From positions 1,855,199-1,919,198 of the forward strand of contig JAJEKV010000028.1 in the NCBI GenBank assembly GCA_021234155.1: a stretch of DNA of 64,000 nt, read 5' to 3'. Shown one piece after another: positions 35,106-47,800 of this stretch; position 1 is the first letter of the stretch; every line of letters begins with the position of its first letter. The position numbers were made by a program, and so were the translations under genes. Under the pieces are notes generated by a model, which worked only from the letters and a program-made list of their open reading frames with translations, did not search any database and had not been told where the DNA came from. Source of the stretch: Isoetes taiwanensis. Its lineage: Eukaryota > Streptophyta > Lycopodiopsida > Isoetales > Isoetaceae.

Positions 35106-37243
35106 AGTGGTGAGTATACTCTAGGTATGACTTAAATATTTGTGCTCCATTATTATGTGAAAATGGGTTGTCTTTTTTCAGGTACAACCAATGGAGAACA
35201 ATCATTCCAATGATCATCTTAAAGGACATCATGATTTCTTCTTGCTTTTGATAAAAGACAATCAATTCAAGGTGGTTTAATAGAAAGACATTTGTAAATA
35301 ATTCATAGCAATATCAATGTGTTTCTGTAAATACCACTTCTGTTGATTATTTTGATGCTTGTTTTACAGTAAATAAGCTGCTTTATTAGTCCTAAATATG
35401 TAATTGTAAGCCCTTATTGACAAGGGGATTGGATAGTTAGGTAGCCTTGCGTGGCTATCTTATAGCCTATATGGGTACTGCCTTAGCCCTGGTGGTACCT
35501 ATACCCCCATAACTTTGAAGATTCATATGTTGAGCTCGCAATGCCAGTTTGGTATTTCAGAGGATAAGTGCTATGGAGCATCTCCTTGGGCATGTTGCAA
35601 TGTGGAGCATACAGCTTACAAGCTGCTTATGTAGCAGGCATATGGATTATGCGCTTAAGTGCGCAGCCAACGGACACCCTTCCCTAGCAATTCTAAGTTC
35701 CAATAAGAATCAAGACGAGGTGTATAGAGTAGAAGGGGTGAGATTATATAGACCAACAGTCCATATATCCTAAGAGTTCACTGGTATTTTGGTTGCATAT
35801 TGCTGATTTGATTTGCAAAGAAAAAATACTAAGAATAATAAGGAAAGGGCTTGGTTTGGAGTGGAGAATAGTATCTATGTGATAAAGGACTATGGCTATT
35901 ATAATAGCAGGGAGAATGGAATCATTAAGAATAGAATAGAATAGAATATGATTTTATCGTCCACGGATCTGTTAATATCTTCGAACTATCTATCAATAAA
36001 TATACCTCTAATGTGAATAGTTTGTGGACACTTAGATAATTGTAATACTGACTACTAGGGGATTAGCCTAGGGTTCAGTTGACATGGGCTACCGACAGTT
36101 TTGGTCGTGAGACCTTAGGGATTTTTAAGCTGGAAATGCTAGACTTTGAGATTCTAAATTAGTTGTATATTTAAACCCCTTAGCTATGGAAAGTGGTCTT
36201 TTAATACAATACTAGAATCATGCTAAGTTTTCCTAATACAAATATTAGTAATGTCCTAACGTATCCACATTGGATGTGGATCTAGGCCTACATTGACATT
36301 AGAGTAGTGGTTCGAGCACGGTACATCGACATGTTTGGATTGCTATCAAGCTCTTCATCACTGAACTTGCGACTTCAATATGGATAGGTTGTATGGGCAA
36401 CCTCAGTAAGGGGTAAAGCACGATCTAAGTAGCTATAGTAGCAAATATATATTGAACATCAATGTCATGGCTTAGTAAATGCATTACTGTGTCTTGTTGT
36501 CTTGACATTTTATCATGTGCTTTGATCCTTCCCAGTCGGGCTTTTGGGTTCAGTGGCCTGGGTTGCTCCGACATGCTCATGTCATCTGTATTTCTATGTT
36601 ATATTCTTGCGCTCTATGACACCAGACATAGTTCTCCTGGCAAGGATGCTACGTCAACTCTGACCAGTGCCAGACGTGGGCTGAGAGGGTATGCGCAAAC
36701 GAGGTTCACACCACCACTCCCGCTACAGGGCTTGGAATGTAAGTTGGCTGAACATCTTTATGCTAACAGGGCCTGCATGTAGACTGACTGAGCTTCCCAT
36801 TGTCTCGGAGTTATGTATCACAATGATTTAGTATTTTGGCTATGTTCTTTGTTTTTGATGCTCATTGTGTTTTATTTCATTTAATTACTTTGCCATGGTC
36901 TAGCTCTCTACTCACATAGGATCTTCTGCCTTTGCCTATGCTTATGTTTTTGTCATCCAAGATTTTCAAGATATTCCATGCATGTGAAAGCAGCTTTGTG
37001 GTCCTCACTTAGTCATGCGAGGACTAATATTCATGTGTAGTGAATGAGCAAGTTGATGCTCGTATTAGTGGCAATGGTGCAACTGGACACCATGGTTGAG
37101 TTATATAAGAGAAGCTTCTAATTGATTTTCTCAGTTGTAAATGTATTGAAGATAGTATTTCCACTAGATATTATTGTATCTGATAATGGATATTAACTTT
37201 TGATCAATACAAGAAAGAATATTCAATTATTCACCATATTCAA
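35106..37243. other. Unassigned region with a LINE-tail remnant
   Basis: No gene is supported. The frame 36,462-36,782 (106 codons) is hydrophobic then basic and has no recognised family. At 35,927-35,975 the sequence agaatagaatagaat then cgtccac is, on the minus strand, very like the 3' end of the LINE at 29,285-31,352 (ggacgttaatttc then tattc repeats). It is therefore probably a truncated 3' end of a relative on the minus strand. Confidence 0.5.
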
Positions 37244-38280
37244 TTGTTTTTTTTTTTGATGAATAAAATTAATTAATTAATAAGAAGCAAAGTACAAGAA
37301 GAGCGATAGAGGGGTACACTTGCCCAAGCAATCATGCTTGGATGACAGCCCGCATATCGCATAAACATAACCTACATGCATTCTCACGGAATGAACACAC
37401 CGTGACTGTCTACAATGAGGAGTGTCCTTTCCCAAATAGCCGCCTTAAACTGTTCTTTCCAAGGGGACGCATGGTAGAAGAGGTATAGTTTGTACCTCAG
37501 TTGAGGAATGCACCAGGTTGCAACTCTTCATCCCAAAAAATCTTTATGCGTCGTCTCCTCCATATGAGCCAAAGTAGCCATGCTTTACACAGATGGAAGG
37601 CTAGTTTCTTAACCTGGGGCCACCTGCTAGGATATACCCCCAGAAAAACATCTTGACTGCAAAAGATAAGATAAGATAAGAGGTGTGAAATAAGCATTGG
37701 ACCCAATGCCATGTAGGCTGAATCTCTATGCACAAGAACATGCAGTGTTCCAGGGCCTCAGCACGACTACCACACATTGAATATAATTCACTGATAAACA
37801 ATTTTATTCTATGAACCCACATGTTCACCTTTAAAGATCGATGCACTATTTGCCATAATAATGTGCGAGTCTTAGGAGGCAAAATTGGATTCAACATCCA
37901 TCTCCAAATCTTACTCCAATCATCTTCTGGAACCTGTAAAGCCCATCCATCCGAGGGAGGCAACTCATCCTGACTTGCCAGAAGCTCATAGCAGGACTTG
38001 ACAAAGGTTTGAGGGGTCGATCTTCAAATTACAGCGCCACACCTGTCCTGTCGCTTGTGGGGGGGAGGGGGAGGGGGGAGGGTCTAGCAGTAGATTATTT
38101 GCCATCCGGGACCAGATCGCACTATCTCGTTCCTAAGTCGAAACCCATCACAGAAATAATTGCCAGGGCGCCAATTGTCCATCAAAATACCAATCTTCCG
38201 CCGAACAAACCCCATGTTGTGACCATTTGCGCTGAACCTGAAGATCAACATATGATGCCAATACTGATGGTAACACACCT
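37244..38280 (-). mobile_element. L1-type LINE 3' fragment, minus strand
   Basis: Read on the minus strand, the C-terminal zf-RVT-like domain is clear at 37,600-37,960: IWRWMLNPILPPKTRTLLWQ and VHRSLKVN, then CGSRAEALEHCMFLC, with paired cysteines and histidine. Upstream, at about 38,080-38,280, a GNG/WRPG-like block (KIGILMDNWRPGNYF) corresponds to the linker before that domain. A run of thirteen T at about 37,244 is the poly(A) tail of the element. It is a 5'-truncated copy and contains frameshifts. Confidence 0.8.
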
Positions 38281-38747
38281 AGAATTAGTGTCACACACCT
38301 AGAATTAGTGCAAGTTTTGACACAATCCTGAGTTGCCAGGAGGGTCAACTCGGTAGGCTTGTCACAGGCAAGGCATGTGCGACATCCATAAGTAAACCAC
38401 TTCTACCAAACACTCACGATCTTCTTTTTTAAAGGGTATTTTGGCACTGAACCCCCTCTTTGAGCAGGTATCAAGCATCTTTTTTGGCTTATTCTTATGT
38501 ATTTTATGTTTTTGCAATTTTTTGATGGGATTATCCAGAATAAGTTGTTTTTCATTTACTTTAGTCAACATTTTTTGAAAATATGCTAAGCCAATTAGCT
38601 AAATTTAGCCCTTAGATTATTCCATGGTTCTGGGCATGGTTTCCAATCCCATCCCATTTTTATAAGAAAGATGTGGACATAAATCTACATTATCGTGAAA
38701 CTCCATATATATAATTCGAGATGTGGTTAATATTGAAAGCAAGTGGG

Positions 38748-38870
38748 TGGTTACTCTGAACATCTAGTATCAGTTAGGGTGGTTAATCTGGACATTTGAT
38801 ATCACTCGGATGGTTAATCTGAATGCTCAATATCAGTCATATAGTTAATTTGGCCAAAAATTGATTAATT
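38748..38870. repeat. Imperfect tandem repeat, about 31 bp, four copies
   Basis: The pattern tggttaatctgaacat then a ctagtatcagt-type ending recurs at about 38,748, 38,780, 38,811 and 38,843, decaying in the last copy. No function is suggested. Confidence 0.7.
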
Positions 38871-39390
38871 CAGACAAAAAGCTAGGTGTACAACTGCAAG
38901 AAATTTTGATCGGATGGTTCTTGTTGTTTTATAGGCAGCTTGATCCACTTTAAAAACATGCCAATCACTTTGTATACCCTTTTTATGCTAGATTGATGAA
39001 GAGAGAAGAAGGCGAAATAGAGTTGAATCGATCAAAAAAATTGCAAAAAAAGTTGATATTTGGGCTTCAAATTGCACAGTTCTTCGTGACTGAACATAGG
39101 TATCCGGACTAACCACATATGCATCCGGATTAACCACATTCTGAATGATATATACGACCTTCCTCTATTATCGCTAAATCCTAACCCGACCCATAATATA
39201 CCTTGTGAGATGAAATTTCAACAACCACGATAGAAACCCTAAAAATGAAATATCCAACATAAAAAATACATCAAATCCCTAAAAAATATTAAGACAAATA
39301 CCCCATGCTCTGAAAAAAAAAAATAGATAGATAGTAGTTTTACGTCATGCCACATTGGCAGCGCCCATGCATATGAGGATATATGACAGA

Positions 39391-39465
39391 CCTCCAGAGA
39401 GTTGAACACAAGATCTCTTAATTACTAACCCAATGGACTAGCCACTAAATTAGTCGCTATATTGG
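39391..39465 (-). mobile_element. Possible tRNA-headed SINE, minus strand
   Basis: On the minus strand tagtggctagtccattggg near 39,450 resembles an A box and tgttcaactctc near 39,398 resembles a B box at tRNA-like spacing. The B box deviates from consensus (ggttcgantcc). No stem structure or tail is visible, so support is weak. Confidence 0.3.
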
Positions 39466-40139
39466 AAATACAATTTTCCATCATTATAACCTATAAACAA
39501 ACTATCCTTTAGGAGGATGGTATCGAGCCCTCTTTTAGCAGGTTTCAGCATTATGATATTCCTCTTGTTGTCTTGCATTTTATATTTTTTTATCTTGCGT
39601 TAAAGCTTTTTCTGCATCAAACAACCATCTTCTACCTCTTATGTGGGGTAGTGCAGTACCAAGCCCGCTCTTCTGAGCAGGTAACCATTCGTCTTTCTTT
39701 GAGAATATTTGTAAACGTTTGTTATATTTGTTCTATCAAGGTTCTTCCACAAAAGGGAGAAGAGTATCGAGCCCTACTCTTGGCACTTTTGATGTTCACC
39801 ATGGCTGATAGAGAAGTTAGGAAATCTCCAAAGGCAAGCAAGTCCTTTACGACTTTCCCTTTATCAAGCTTTGGATGATGTCCCACAATATCTAAAACCT
39901 GTTCCTGTCATACCAAATCTAACAGCCATTGCAATCATTCTAAAACCTGACCTTCCTTAACTGACCCTTTTCCTTTCCCACAACTGCTCCATTTTTTCGT
40001 TCAATTCTGTTTCCATATTCTATTCTTTCACGCATTCATGGGGGTTCCTAGACCATACCCCTAAAACAATGAATAAGTTATTATTGAAGACAAAAAAAAA
40101 GAGACAAAAAATATAGATTCAATAGAAAACATAAGCACA

Positions 40140-40222
40140 TTAGTTTGTTGGTTGCATTGGTTAAAGTATTTTTAATAAGATATTGAATTATTTTAGTAGA
40201 GGTTCGAGTCTCCATATCTCAA
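40140..40222 (+). mobile_element. SINE-like tRNA-derived head
   Basis: The phrase ttggttgcattggttaaagt near 40,149 serves as an A box and aggttcgagtctcc at 40,200-40,213 as a good B box. The spacing is slightly long and the anticodon region is AT-rich, unlike a functional tRNA. This fits the pol III promoter of an old SINE. The element's end is not defined. Confidence 0.45.
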
Positions 40223-40301
40223 AATCTAAAACCTTAGGGAAATTCGTATAAAGATGAGTTTCGGTATTTCATATTCCAAAATCTTAGGTGAATATGTATT
40301 T

Positions 40302-40445
40302 CATATTTTAAAGCCATAGGCACCTCCAGTCATAAATGACCATAATCGAAACAAGAGGGCACCCAGAGGCCCAGATCGTGCATTCCATATTTTAAAGCCA
40401 TAGCACCCCCAGCCATACCATAATTGAAACAAGAGGCCCCAACAT
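40302..40445. repeat. Two-copy tandem duplication, about 60-85 bp
   Basis: The phrase catattttaaagccatag, then gcacc(t/c)cca(g)ccat, ccataat(c/t)gaaacaagagg occurs twice in a row. The first copy carries an extra stretch (gcacccagaggcccagatcg) not present in the second. Confidence 0.75.
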
Positions 40446-41094
40446 ACGATATGGGCCCTAGGATGAACAGATATAAGGACTAAAGTAGTCTAGGGTGCAC
40501 CAGTTTAAAATATGCAGCCACCCCCTAAGCCGACATTCTCACAAAACCTAACAATCTACTTTAACTAAAATATTACTTTCTGATCATGAACATTGCGTAT
40601 GAAATATTCCCGTAGCTGAGATGTTTGTGTCACCCACACTCACCCAACCAAATCTCAATCAAGTTCACCCCAGACTGAAGAATGGCAGAAGTTATATGAG
40701 TATACAAGTCTTATGGGAAAAGTCGATAGAACATCAGACTCTCCCATGATTTAGTATACTCTCATCCTAGCCATCCACATGAAAATCTGTCTCCTTGGAT
40801 GATAATAGTGAAGAATCTCATGGGATATGGAAAGGAAGAGATATTTTCCTAGGGTATGCAAAGCACACTCCCACCGCCCATTTTCCTATCTCGCCCAACG
40901 GCCATCCATCTAGTTCATGAAAAAATAAAATAAAATCACTACATTCAGGGTAAGCCTATGTAAAAATGCCTTTCCCCGGTCAATTATTTATTACCAACCC
41001 TCCACATAGGTTGGCAAGGCAGGTGAATGAAGAAACATATGTCAATGGACATAAAATGCTCTGCCCACTTTGAAGACTCTACGACGTGCATCAA

Positions 41095-41330
41095 AGCCTA
41101 TCTGACCTCAAGATTGAGTTATTCATGTGATTTCCATATCTTACAAAAGTTGCTTGCATGCCATCCAAGTCTACCGCCTTGCCATTAGTGAGATGCTGCA
41201 GGCCTGGGGAGACATCTGCCTCTGTGATTTCCAACGTTGGGCCCCTCTTGGGGGTACCTTTGCTCGGACTCCAAGGTTGTACCCATTGGTCAGAACTGAT
41301 ATTTTCGTATGAGTCAATGGCCTGATGGGC
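41095..41330 (-). mobile_element. LINE fragment: start of reverse transcriptase, minus strand
   Basis: The minus-strand frame 41,091-41,444 includes ITEADVSPGLQHLTNGKAVD followed by LDGMQATFVR, which matches the conserved block just before LINE reverse transcriptase (..L.NGKA.G.DGI..E). The rest of the polymerase is absent. It lies about 0.5 kb upstream of the TASH3 start codon, on the opposite strand, and so may sit in or near that gene's promoter. Confidence 0.6.
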
Positions 41331-41860
41331 GACATTCCAACCGGGCCATTCACTCAACGGGAAAGCCGAGCAGGCTGCATTCAGCCGTGGATTTGTGCTA
41401 GGTGGATGGCTAGGATTAATTTCTTGCAGAATACAGAGTAGCATCGGAACAAGATTTTAGAATGTAGACCAACAATAGCGGCAGGTGACAACCACAAAAT
41501 GAATCTTTGCCACGTGTCAGATATGGATTGGGTCATACGGCTGAATGCAGCTTGCCTGGCTTTTACTATAGGCTGCAGATGGCTTTTACTATAGGCTGCA
41601 GAGGTCTGTTCAACAGTTTTCTTGAGTGGAGATGGCTTCCAAGGTTAGAAAGCGGCAACCCTTTCTAGAATTTAGGTTACCTTATGGAAGGGAATTGGAG
41701 AACCTTGCTAATCCTAATAGTAATTTTGTGGTTATTTAGACCTTGGGTTTCCAATCAATTTAATTCTATATCATTCCTTACATTTTTCAAAAGTTGGGCA
41801 AAAATTCCACGTTGGAAAGATCTCCGCGGTATTCTGGTCTCTCACAGTAGAGGAGCAGCT

Positions 41861-44800
41861 ATGGCGCAGGCGGAGGTCTCTGGTTCCACCCTCATGGATC
41901 TTATATCCGCAGATCCTGCCCCTGCATCTGCGAACTCTGCTACGTCTCTCCCCACTGCATCTGGAGTTGGCACTGGATCAGGAACAACGATACTTTCAGG
42001 TCGGAAATCATTTAAAAAAACTAGCTTGCCCAACCTGTTGCAGCTGCCTTCTTCCGACACGCTTTCACCTGGCAAAGTTTTGTCTCCTGTAGTAAACATT
42101 GCTCCCGTGAAACAGAAAAAAAAGGTGAGTTCGGTGTTTTTAACTGAAGATCTCTTGTTCTTGACTAGTTCTCCTCTTCGTATTTGGATTGTGAATTGTG
42201 AAAATGGCTCGTTAGATTGAAATGACAAAATTTGCCTTGAGATTTCACAAGAAGCCGTTAAATTACACACATTGTGGAGGTGAAGCACCATAAACACTGT
42301 TCATAGCATGCAATTATTCTCGATCTACTAGGCTTCTTGACCCGGTGTCACGTGCTGTTTTAAATATGAGTTATTGGATTGAGAGATGTGAGGCACTGGA
42401 AAACGGGAGGGCAGCCAATTGTATCAAGCATAGCAGCAGTGGCCATCTGCTAACAATCAGAAACATACAACTCTGCATTATAGAAAATTACAAAAAGAAA
42501 TGGAGAAACAAGGACTGTATTGTATTCAGGATACTACATTAAGGAATTAAAATAAAGTGCTTACTTCTTGTGGATCTACCATTGTTCGGTGCTTTTTGAG
42601 AATGTGGAACATTAATAATTAAGAGCGAATGAATCAGACAAGTTTTACACTGTCTGGCAAAACACTGATTGCTTAGGATTTTGTAAAGTGACAAAGTGCA
42701 TGCAAATAACAAGTTTTGTTTAGTATACCCAGTTTTCTGACGAGCATAAGTTAAGATAAAACAATTGGACTTTATTATACACAGCCCATAATTTTCCTTC
42801 AAAAGTATTTTAAATGCATATAACGAGAGACCTATACCACTGTCGGACAAACAATTTAGGTCGAATTAGATAATTTCTTCGCTGAATATTCCAGTCATGA
42901 ACTTGAAATTTCTATTGTCCTAATAGGAAACTGCAAGAACATTTACCAGAAAGTTTCTTACTATAACCTACTTAATGGGAAATTTGTTGGTTTTCAACCA
43001 ATTGTTAACTGTTTCTTATACTATGCATGCTGCTAATCGAGGACAAGCAAATTAAACTTATTCCAGGTTGTAATAGATTGAGTCATAAGATATAGTTTAG
43101 ACTTGGTTGCCTATTTGAAACTAGATAAGCATCAGGATATACTTCTTAGTCTTTTTTCAAGTTCTTAACCAACGACGAGCCAATCTTTTTCAAGTCTTGA
43201 CGGCAATCCATGGAAGTCTGCATTGACATTGCTGCGAGGTCTTGAGCTGGTGCAATTTATGCAAAAGACACTACTGAAATGCTGCATCCAGTTGCAGAGG
43301 AATGGCTGAAAATTGCGCTAACATGATTGGATGCGGCAGCCTCTTTCATATAATGATACCTAATAATATCAGTTATTGTTTCTGCAGCCTCTTTCGTATT
43401 CTCAGTTAGCAAGATCACTTCATGAACTTTCAGCATCTTCAGATCAGGTCTCCTTCTGCCATTGTTTCTGCATATTTAAAGCATTCCATGGAAATTGTGG
43501 ATATTAACTAGTGACAACATTTGCAGAGAAGCTCAGTGAAACAACTTGTCCACTATGTGTTTCCAAAGCTTGCTGTTTATAGTTCTGTTGATCCGTCATT
43601 GGCTCCTTCACTTCTCATGGTATCTTTGTCCCTTTCCTCTTTCTCACTCTTGTCATTTGAAATTTGAATTTTTTTATTCACAGTATCATATAGATGCTAC
43701 GGTCTAGAACTGCTGACTTTTATGTGTTCCTGCAGCTTCATCAGCAGTGCGAAGACCGGCACGCACTACGTTATGTTTACTATTTTCTTGCCCGCATTCT
43801 TGGAGAAGGTGATTCTCAAGGTATAGCTCCTGGTGGAGGCATCCCAACTCCCAATTGGGATGCATTGGCTGATCTTAGTGTAGCGGGAGGTGTCACCAGA
43901 GCAGATGTTTTACCTCGTGTTATTGATCAGCTTGTGGCAGAGGCTGGGAAGGAAGATCCTGTGGGTAAATGCTTGCCCTTTGATTTTGCTCTCTATCCCT
44001 ATGCATTATGGAAGCTTTATTTTCCCAACAAAATGAGCTTATATGAATTCTGAAGCTGAGAAGTTGTCTCATATGGGCAGTCCATGCGCGGCGGGTTGCA
44101 GCACTGAAGGCCCTAACATCGCTGCCAAACAACAGTACTGATGTTGTGACCAAGCAGTATGAAATTGTTTTTGGAATCCTGGATAAAGTGAGGATTTTTG
44201 AAGGTACATCTGGAAATATAAACGCAAGCACAAAGAATCTAAATACTTCTTATTACTGTCCAGGTTGCAGATGCTGGAAAGCTGAGGAGGAAAAAGGGTA
44301 TGTTTGGTAGGCAAACAGTAGATAAGGAGGTATGGTGGAAACAAAGACAACATTTCTTTGGATGCCAAGGGTAGGAGTAGGCTTTGTATCTGTGCTTCTA
44401 GTTGATCCGAGAATTTACTTTTGTTGAGGCACCTTGGGCAGCCTTATGAATATGAGTGGTATGTTGTGCAGTCTGCATTGCGAAGTAATTTGCAGTATGC
44501 TGCTCTCAGCAGCTTGAGGAGGCTCCCACTTGACCAGGGCAATCCTGCATTTCTGCATCGTGCAGTACAAGGGTATGATGGGAATCAAATACAGGCATTT
44601 TTCAAGGAGGAAGAAAGATCAGACTAACTCTGGGACTCCTTTATGTTGGTGACAGCATTGCATGTGCGGATCCAGTTGGAGTGAGGCATGCATTGGCAAT
44701 GGTATCAGAAATGGCCGTGCGCGATCCTTATGGTGTTGCAATGGCTGTAGGTAATTGCCTTTGTTAGAAGGGGAAAAGCTTGCAGAAATTGGGTCTGTAG

Positions 44801-47800
44801 CCAGGTCTAATCTCAATTCTTTATTGTTGCATATCAGTCCAATATTAACATTCTGCTCTTCGATTGCAGCGAAGTTGTCTCTTGCTGGAGGTATGCATCT
44901 TGAAATATTATTGTCTATATGTTAGATGCAGAAGTACAGTGTCATTTTAAAAAATGCAATTGCCAAATTTTTCAGGTAGTCTTCAAGAAGTTTTGCATAC
45001 CGATGATGTTTTGGCTCGTGTGTATCTTACAAGGCTTTGTTATGTTCTATCAAGAGCACGTGTGCTAGATGGTATGCCTAAAATCTTGGGTAATGGGGTT
45101 CTTTCTGGGAGTATTGAATTGAATTGGATACGTTTTTGTATCTCTGGTGTGATAGAAAAGCCGGACTTGAAGGTGCAATTCACAACAATCTTGTATCAGT
45201 TGCTTTTGGACCCCAGTGAAAGGGTCTGTTTTGAAGCAATCACATGCATTTTAGGAAAACTTGACACCACGGACAGGTACTCACTTACTCTTCTTCAGCT
45301 GCTGTTTTTTTGAGGGATCACCTTCAGGGAATTGTGGATGCAGGCCTGAAGACAGAGCAGGTGGCTGGGCACTCTTGACCTCTGCAATCTTGAAGTTTCC
45401 TGATCCAGCTGCTTTTCAATCTAAGGAAAATGAAGCTTCCAACAGAAGTGGCAGCCAAACCAAAGATGCCTCTAAGCTTCCCAAAGACCGTCCACTTCCA
45501 AGACCCCGTCGACCACAACCATTGATTAAGCTGGTTATGAGAAGGTATATATTGATGCTTTGTCCGTTGCCATAGTTGTATGCAAGCCAAAACTGGTGGT
45601 TTGCTGAAAACTTTAAGTTAGGAAGGCAGTAAGGATGTTTCAAATGCAAATGGCTACAACAAAATCTGCCATTGTTGAAGTAATCGAAGGGGTTCCATAC
45701 AGTCTTGAGTTTATACAAAAAAAATTGGCACAAACTGCCTCAAGAGTCGGTCTTTTCCAATGTTATGGATTCATTTTATGGGCTTCCCTTACGTACATTT
45801 TTCCATTGTCTAGAAGCAGCATTGAGAGGCAGAACCAGATGATGCGGAATATCTTGAGCGATTGGCATGTTTGTGGCAATCTTTGCCTCTTAAACTTTAA
45901 ATTCAAGGGGCTCGTTTAAAAGACTCCTGGTCCTAGGGATACAGAATTTCCCGAAAGTTTATTACATTTTCAAGGAACACGTAGAATAAATAATTTATTT
46001 TTGGTGCATTTCATTATGATATCTGACAGATGTCTTTTTAGGTTAGAATCTGCTCTTAGAAGCTCCTCGAGGCCTGTTCTTCATGCAGCTGTGAGAATTG
46101 TTCAAGAAATTGGCAAAAGTCGTGCTGCGGCAGCAGCATTTGGATTGGCTGTTAATGAAGAAAGCTACCCAGAGAGCCTTGTAGACAGCACAGGAGTTGA
46201 TTTTGGAAAAGTGGATCTTGATGTTGATAGTACGGTATCTGAAGGTAACAGAATCCCCCTTTTTTTTGCTTGTCAAAATGTGCGAATGATTCTTGATGGT
46301 CCAGGAAAACAAGAAAGTGTTGTTTGACTTTTCTTAAATGACAGCACAATTTCGAAGTTTACATAGAGAAACATGGAAGGAACTGCCTTTTAATCTAACC
46401 ATCCAGGCAGGATTTTGTCCAGGGAATGATCTGGCTCCTAGAAAAATGTTTGATGTTCAGCAGTCACATCCATTCGCAGTCAGTTCTTGGAAGTCTATAA
46501 ATGTGCTAAGGTCTGCTTCTCAACCGCCTTTTAATCTAACCATCCAGGCAGGATTTTGTCCAAAGAATGATTTGGTCGTTCAGCAGTCACATCCATGCTC
46601 CAGTCAGCTCTTGAAAGACTATAAATGTGCTAAAGTCTGCTTCTCTATCTTTCTGAAATGGAGCAGGATTGTAATCACATGCAGCGTCTTGACCAAGAGA
46701 GGGCTGAACCCCTTGGTGCTATACTCTTCTGAAGTGAAAATTGTGGTCTTTCCTATTGTACACATTCCTTCTCCAAATATCTCGGAAATTTTCATTCCTT
46801 TTTATCTGGGTAGAGTTGGTGGGTTTTTCCTTTTCTTTTCTTTTGTTGCTCTCCTTATGAACACCTTTTGGGCTGGTGCCATTTTTCTGTAGTAATTCTT
46901 ACTGAAACCAGAGGAAACAATTTAATCAATTGCCCAACTTTAGAAAATCTCATCACTGTTTACATACCATTGTATTCTTAAGAGCTCCCTGTAATATAGA
47001 TTCCTACTAACTAAAAGAAAGGGCATATGCTTCTGAGATATGACTGCTGATTTGCCATGAATATGCAGGTCCTAATAAGGCAAAAGTGTCTCCTCTACCA
47101 TCTCTAGCAAGTGGAGGACGAGAGTCGATTTCAAGCATGTTGTCATCACTAATGGAAGCAGTACGGACAACTGTGGCATGTGAATGCGTCTATGTCCGAG
47201 CAGCGGCAATCAAGGCAATGATTTGGATGCAGAGTCCTTATCAGGATGTGGATGAATTAAAAGCAATAATAGGAGGGGAACTTTCTGACCAGTCCTGGCC
47301 AGCATCCTTATTGAATGAGATATTACTGACTTTACATGCTCGCTTTAAGGTAAATTCCTTGGTTCTATCCTTTTTATCTTAGTTCTTGATGTTAGAATTG
47401 TGAGCCCCAATTGGTTTCTTGTTCACGAGCACTAGGGCTAGATGGTTGCATATGTAACTATGTACATTGCCATGCACCAAATATGTTAAATCATTATACC
47501 TTGTCGCAACTTGAAGGGTTGAACACCGTTTTTTGTGATTTTGCTGGCTTTCAATAATATGCAACTTATTTCACAACATTTTTTGCTGCAGACCACGCCA
47601 GAAATGGCAGTCACCTTGTTAGATATTTCAAGGCTGTTTGCAACAAAGGTTCCTGGCAAAATTGATTCAGATGTTTTGCAGATCCTTTGGAAGGTAATCT
47701 TGGCTTCACAAGTTTTATTCTTCATGGACGATAACTGTAATATATGAAGGTAACAAGACAGATGAAGATGCCAATCAGTGGCTGATAGACTTTCAGAAAA

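Larger units (their letters stand above)
38281..41090. other. Unassigned spacer with small repeats
   Basis: Apart from the small repeats and SINE-like heads listed separately, I see no gene. The 101-codon frame at 39,573-39,878 has no recognised family. Low-complexity A-rich runs occur at about 39,310 and 40,090. Confidence 0.45.

Noticed and set aside
36462-36782. 106-codon frame resembling a secreted or membrane protein
   Set aside because: No family, no neighbouring exons, and the hydrophobic start is matched by T-rich composition.
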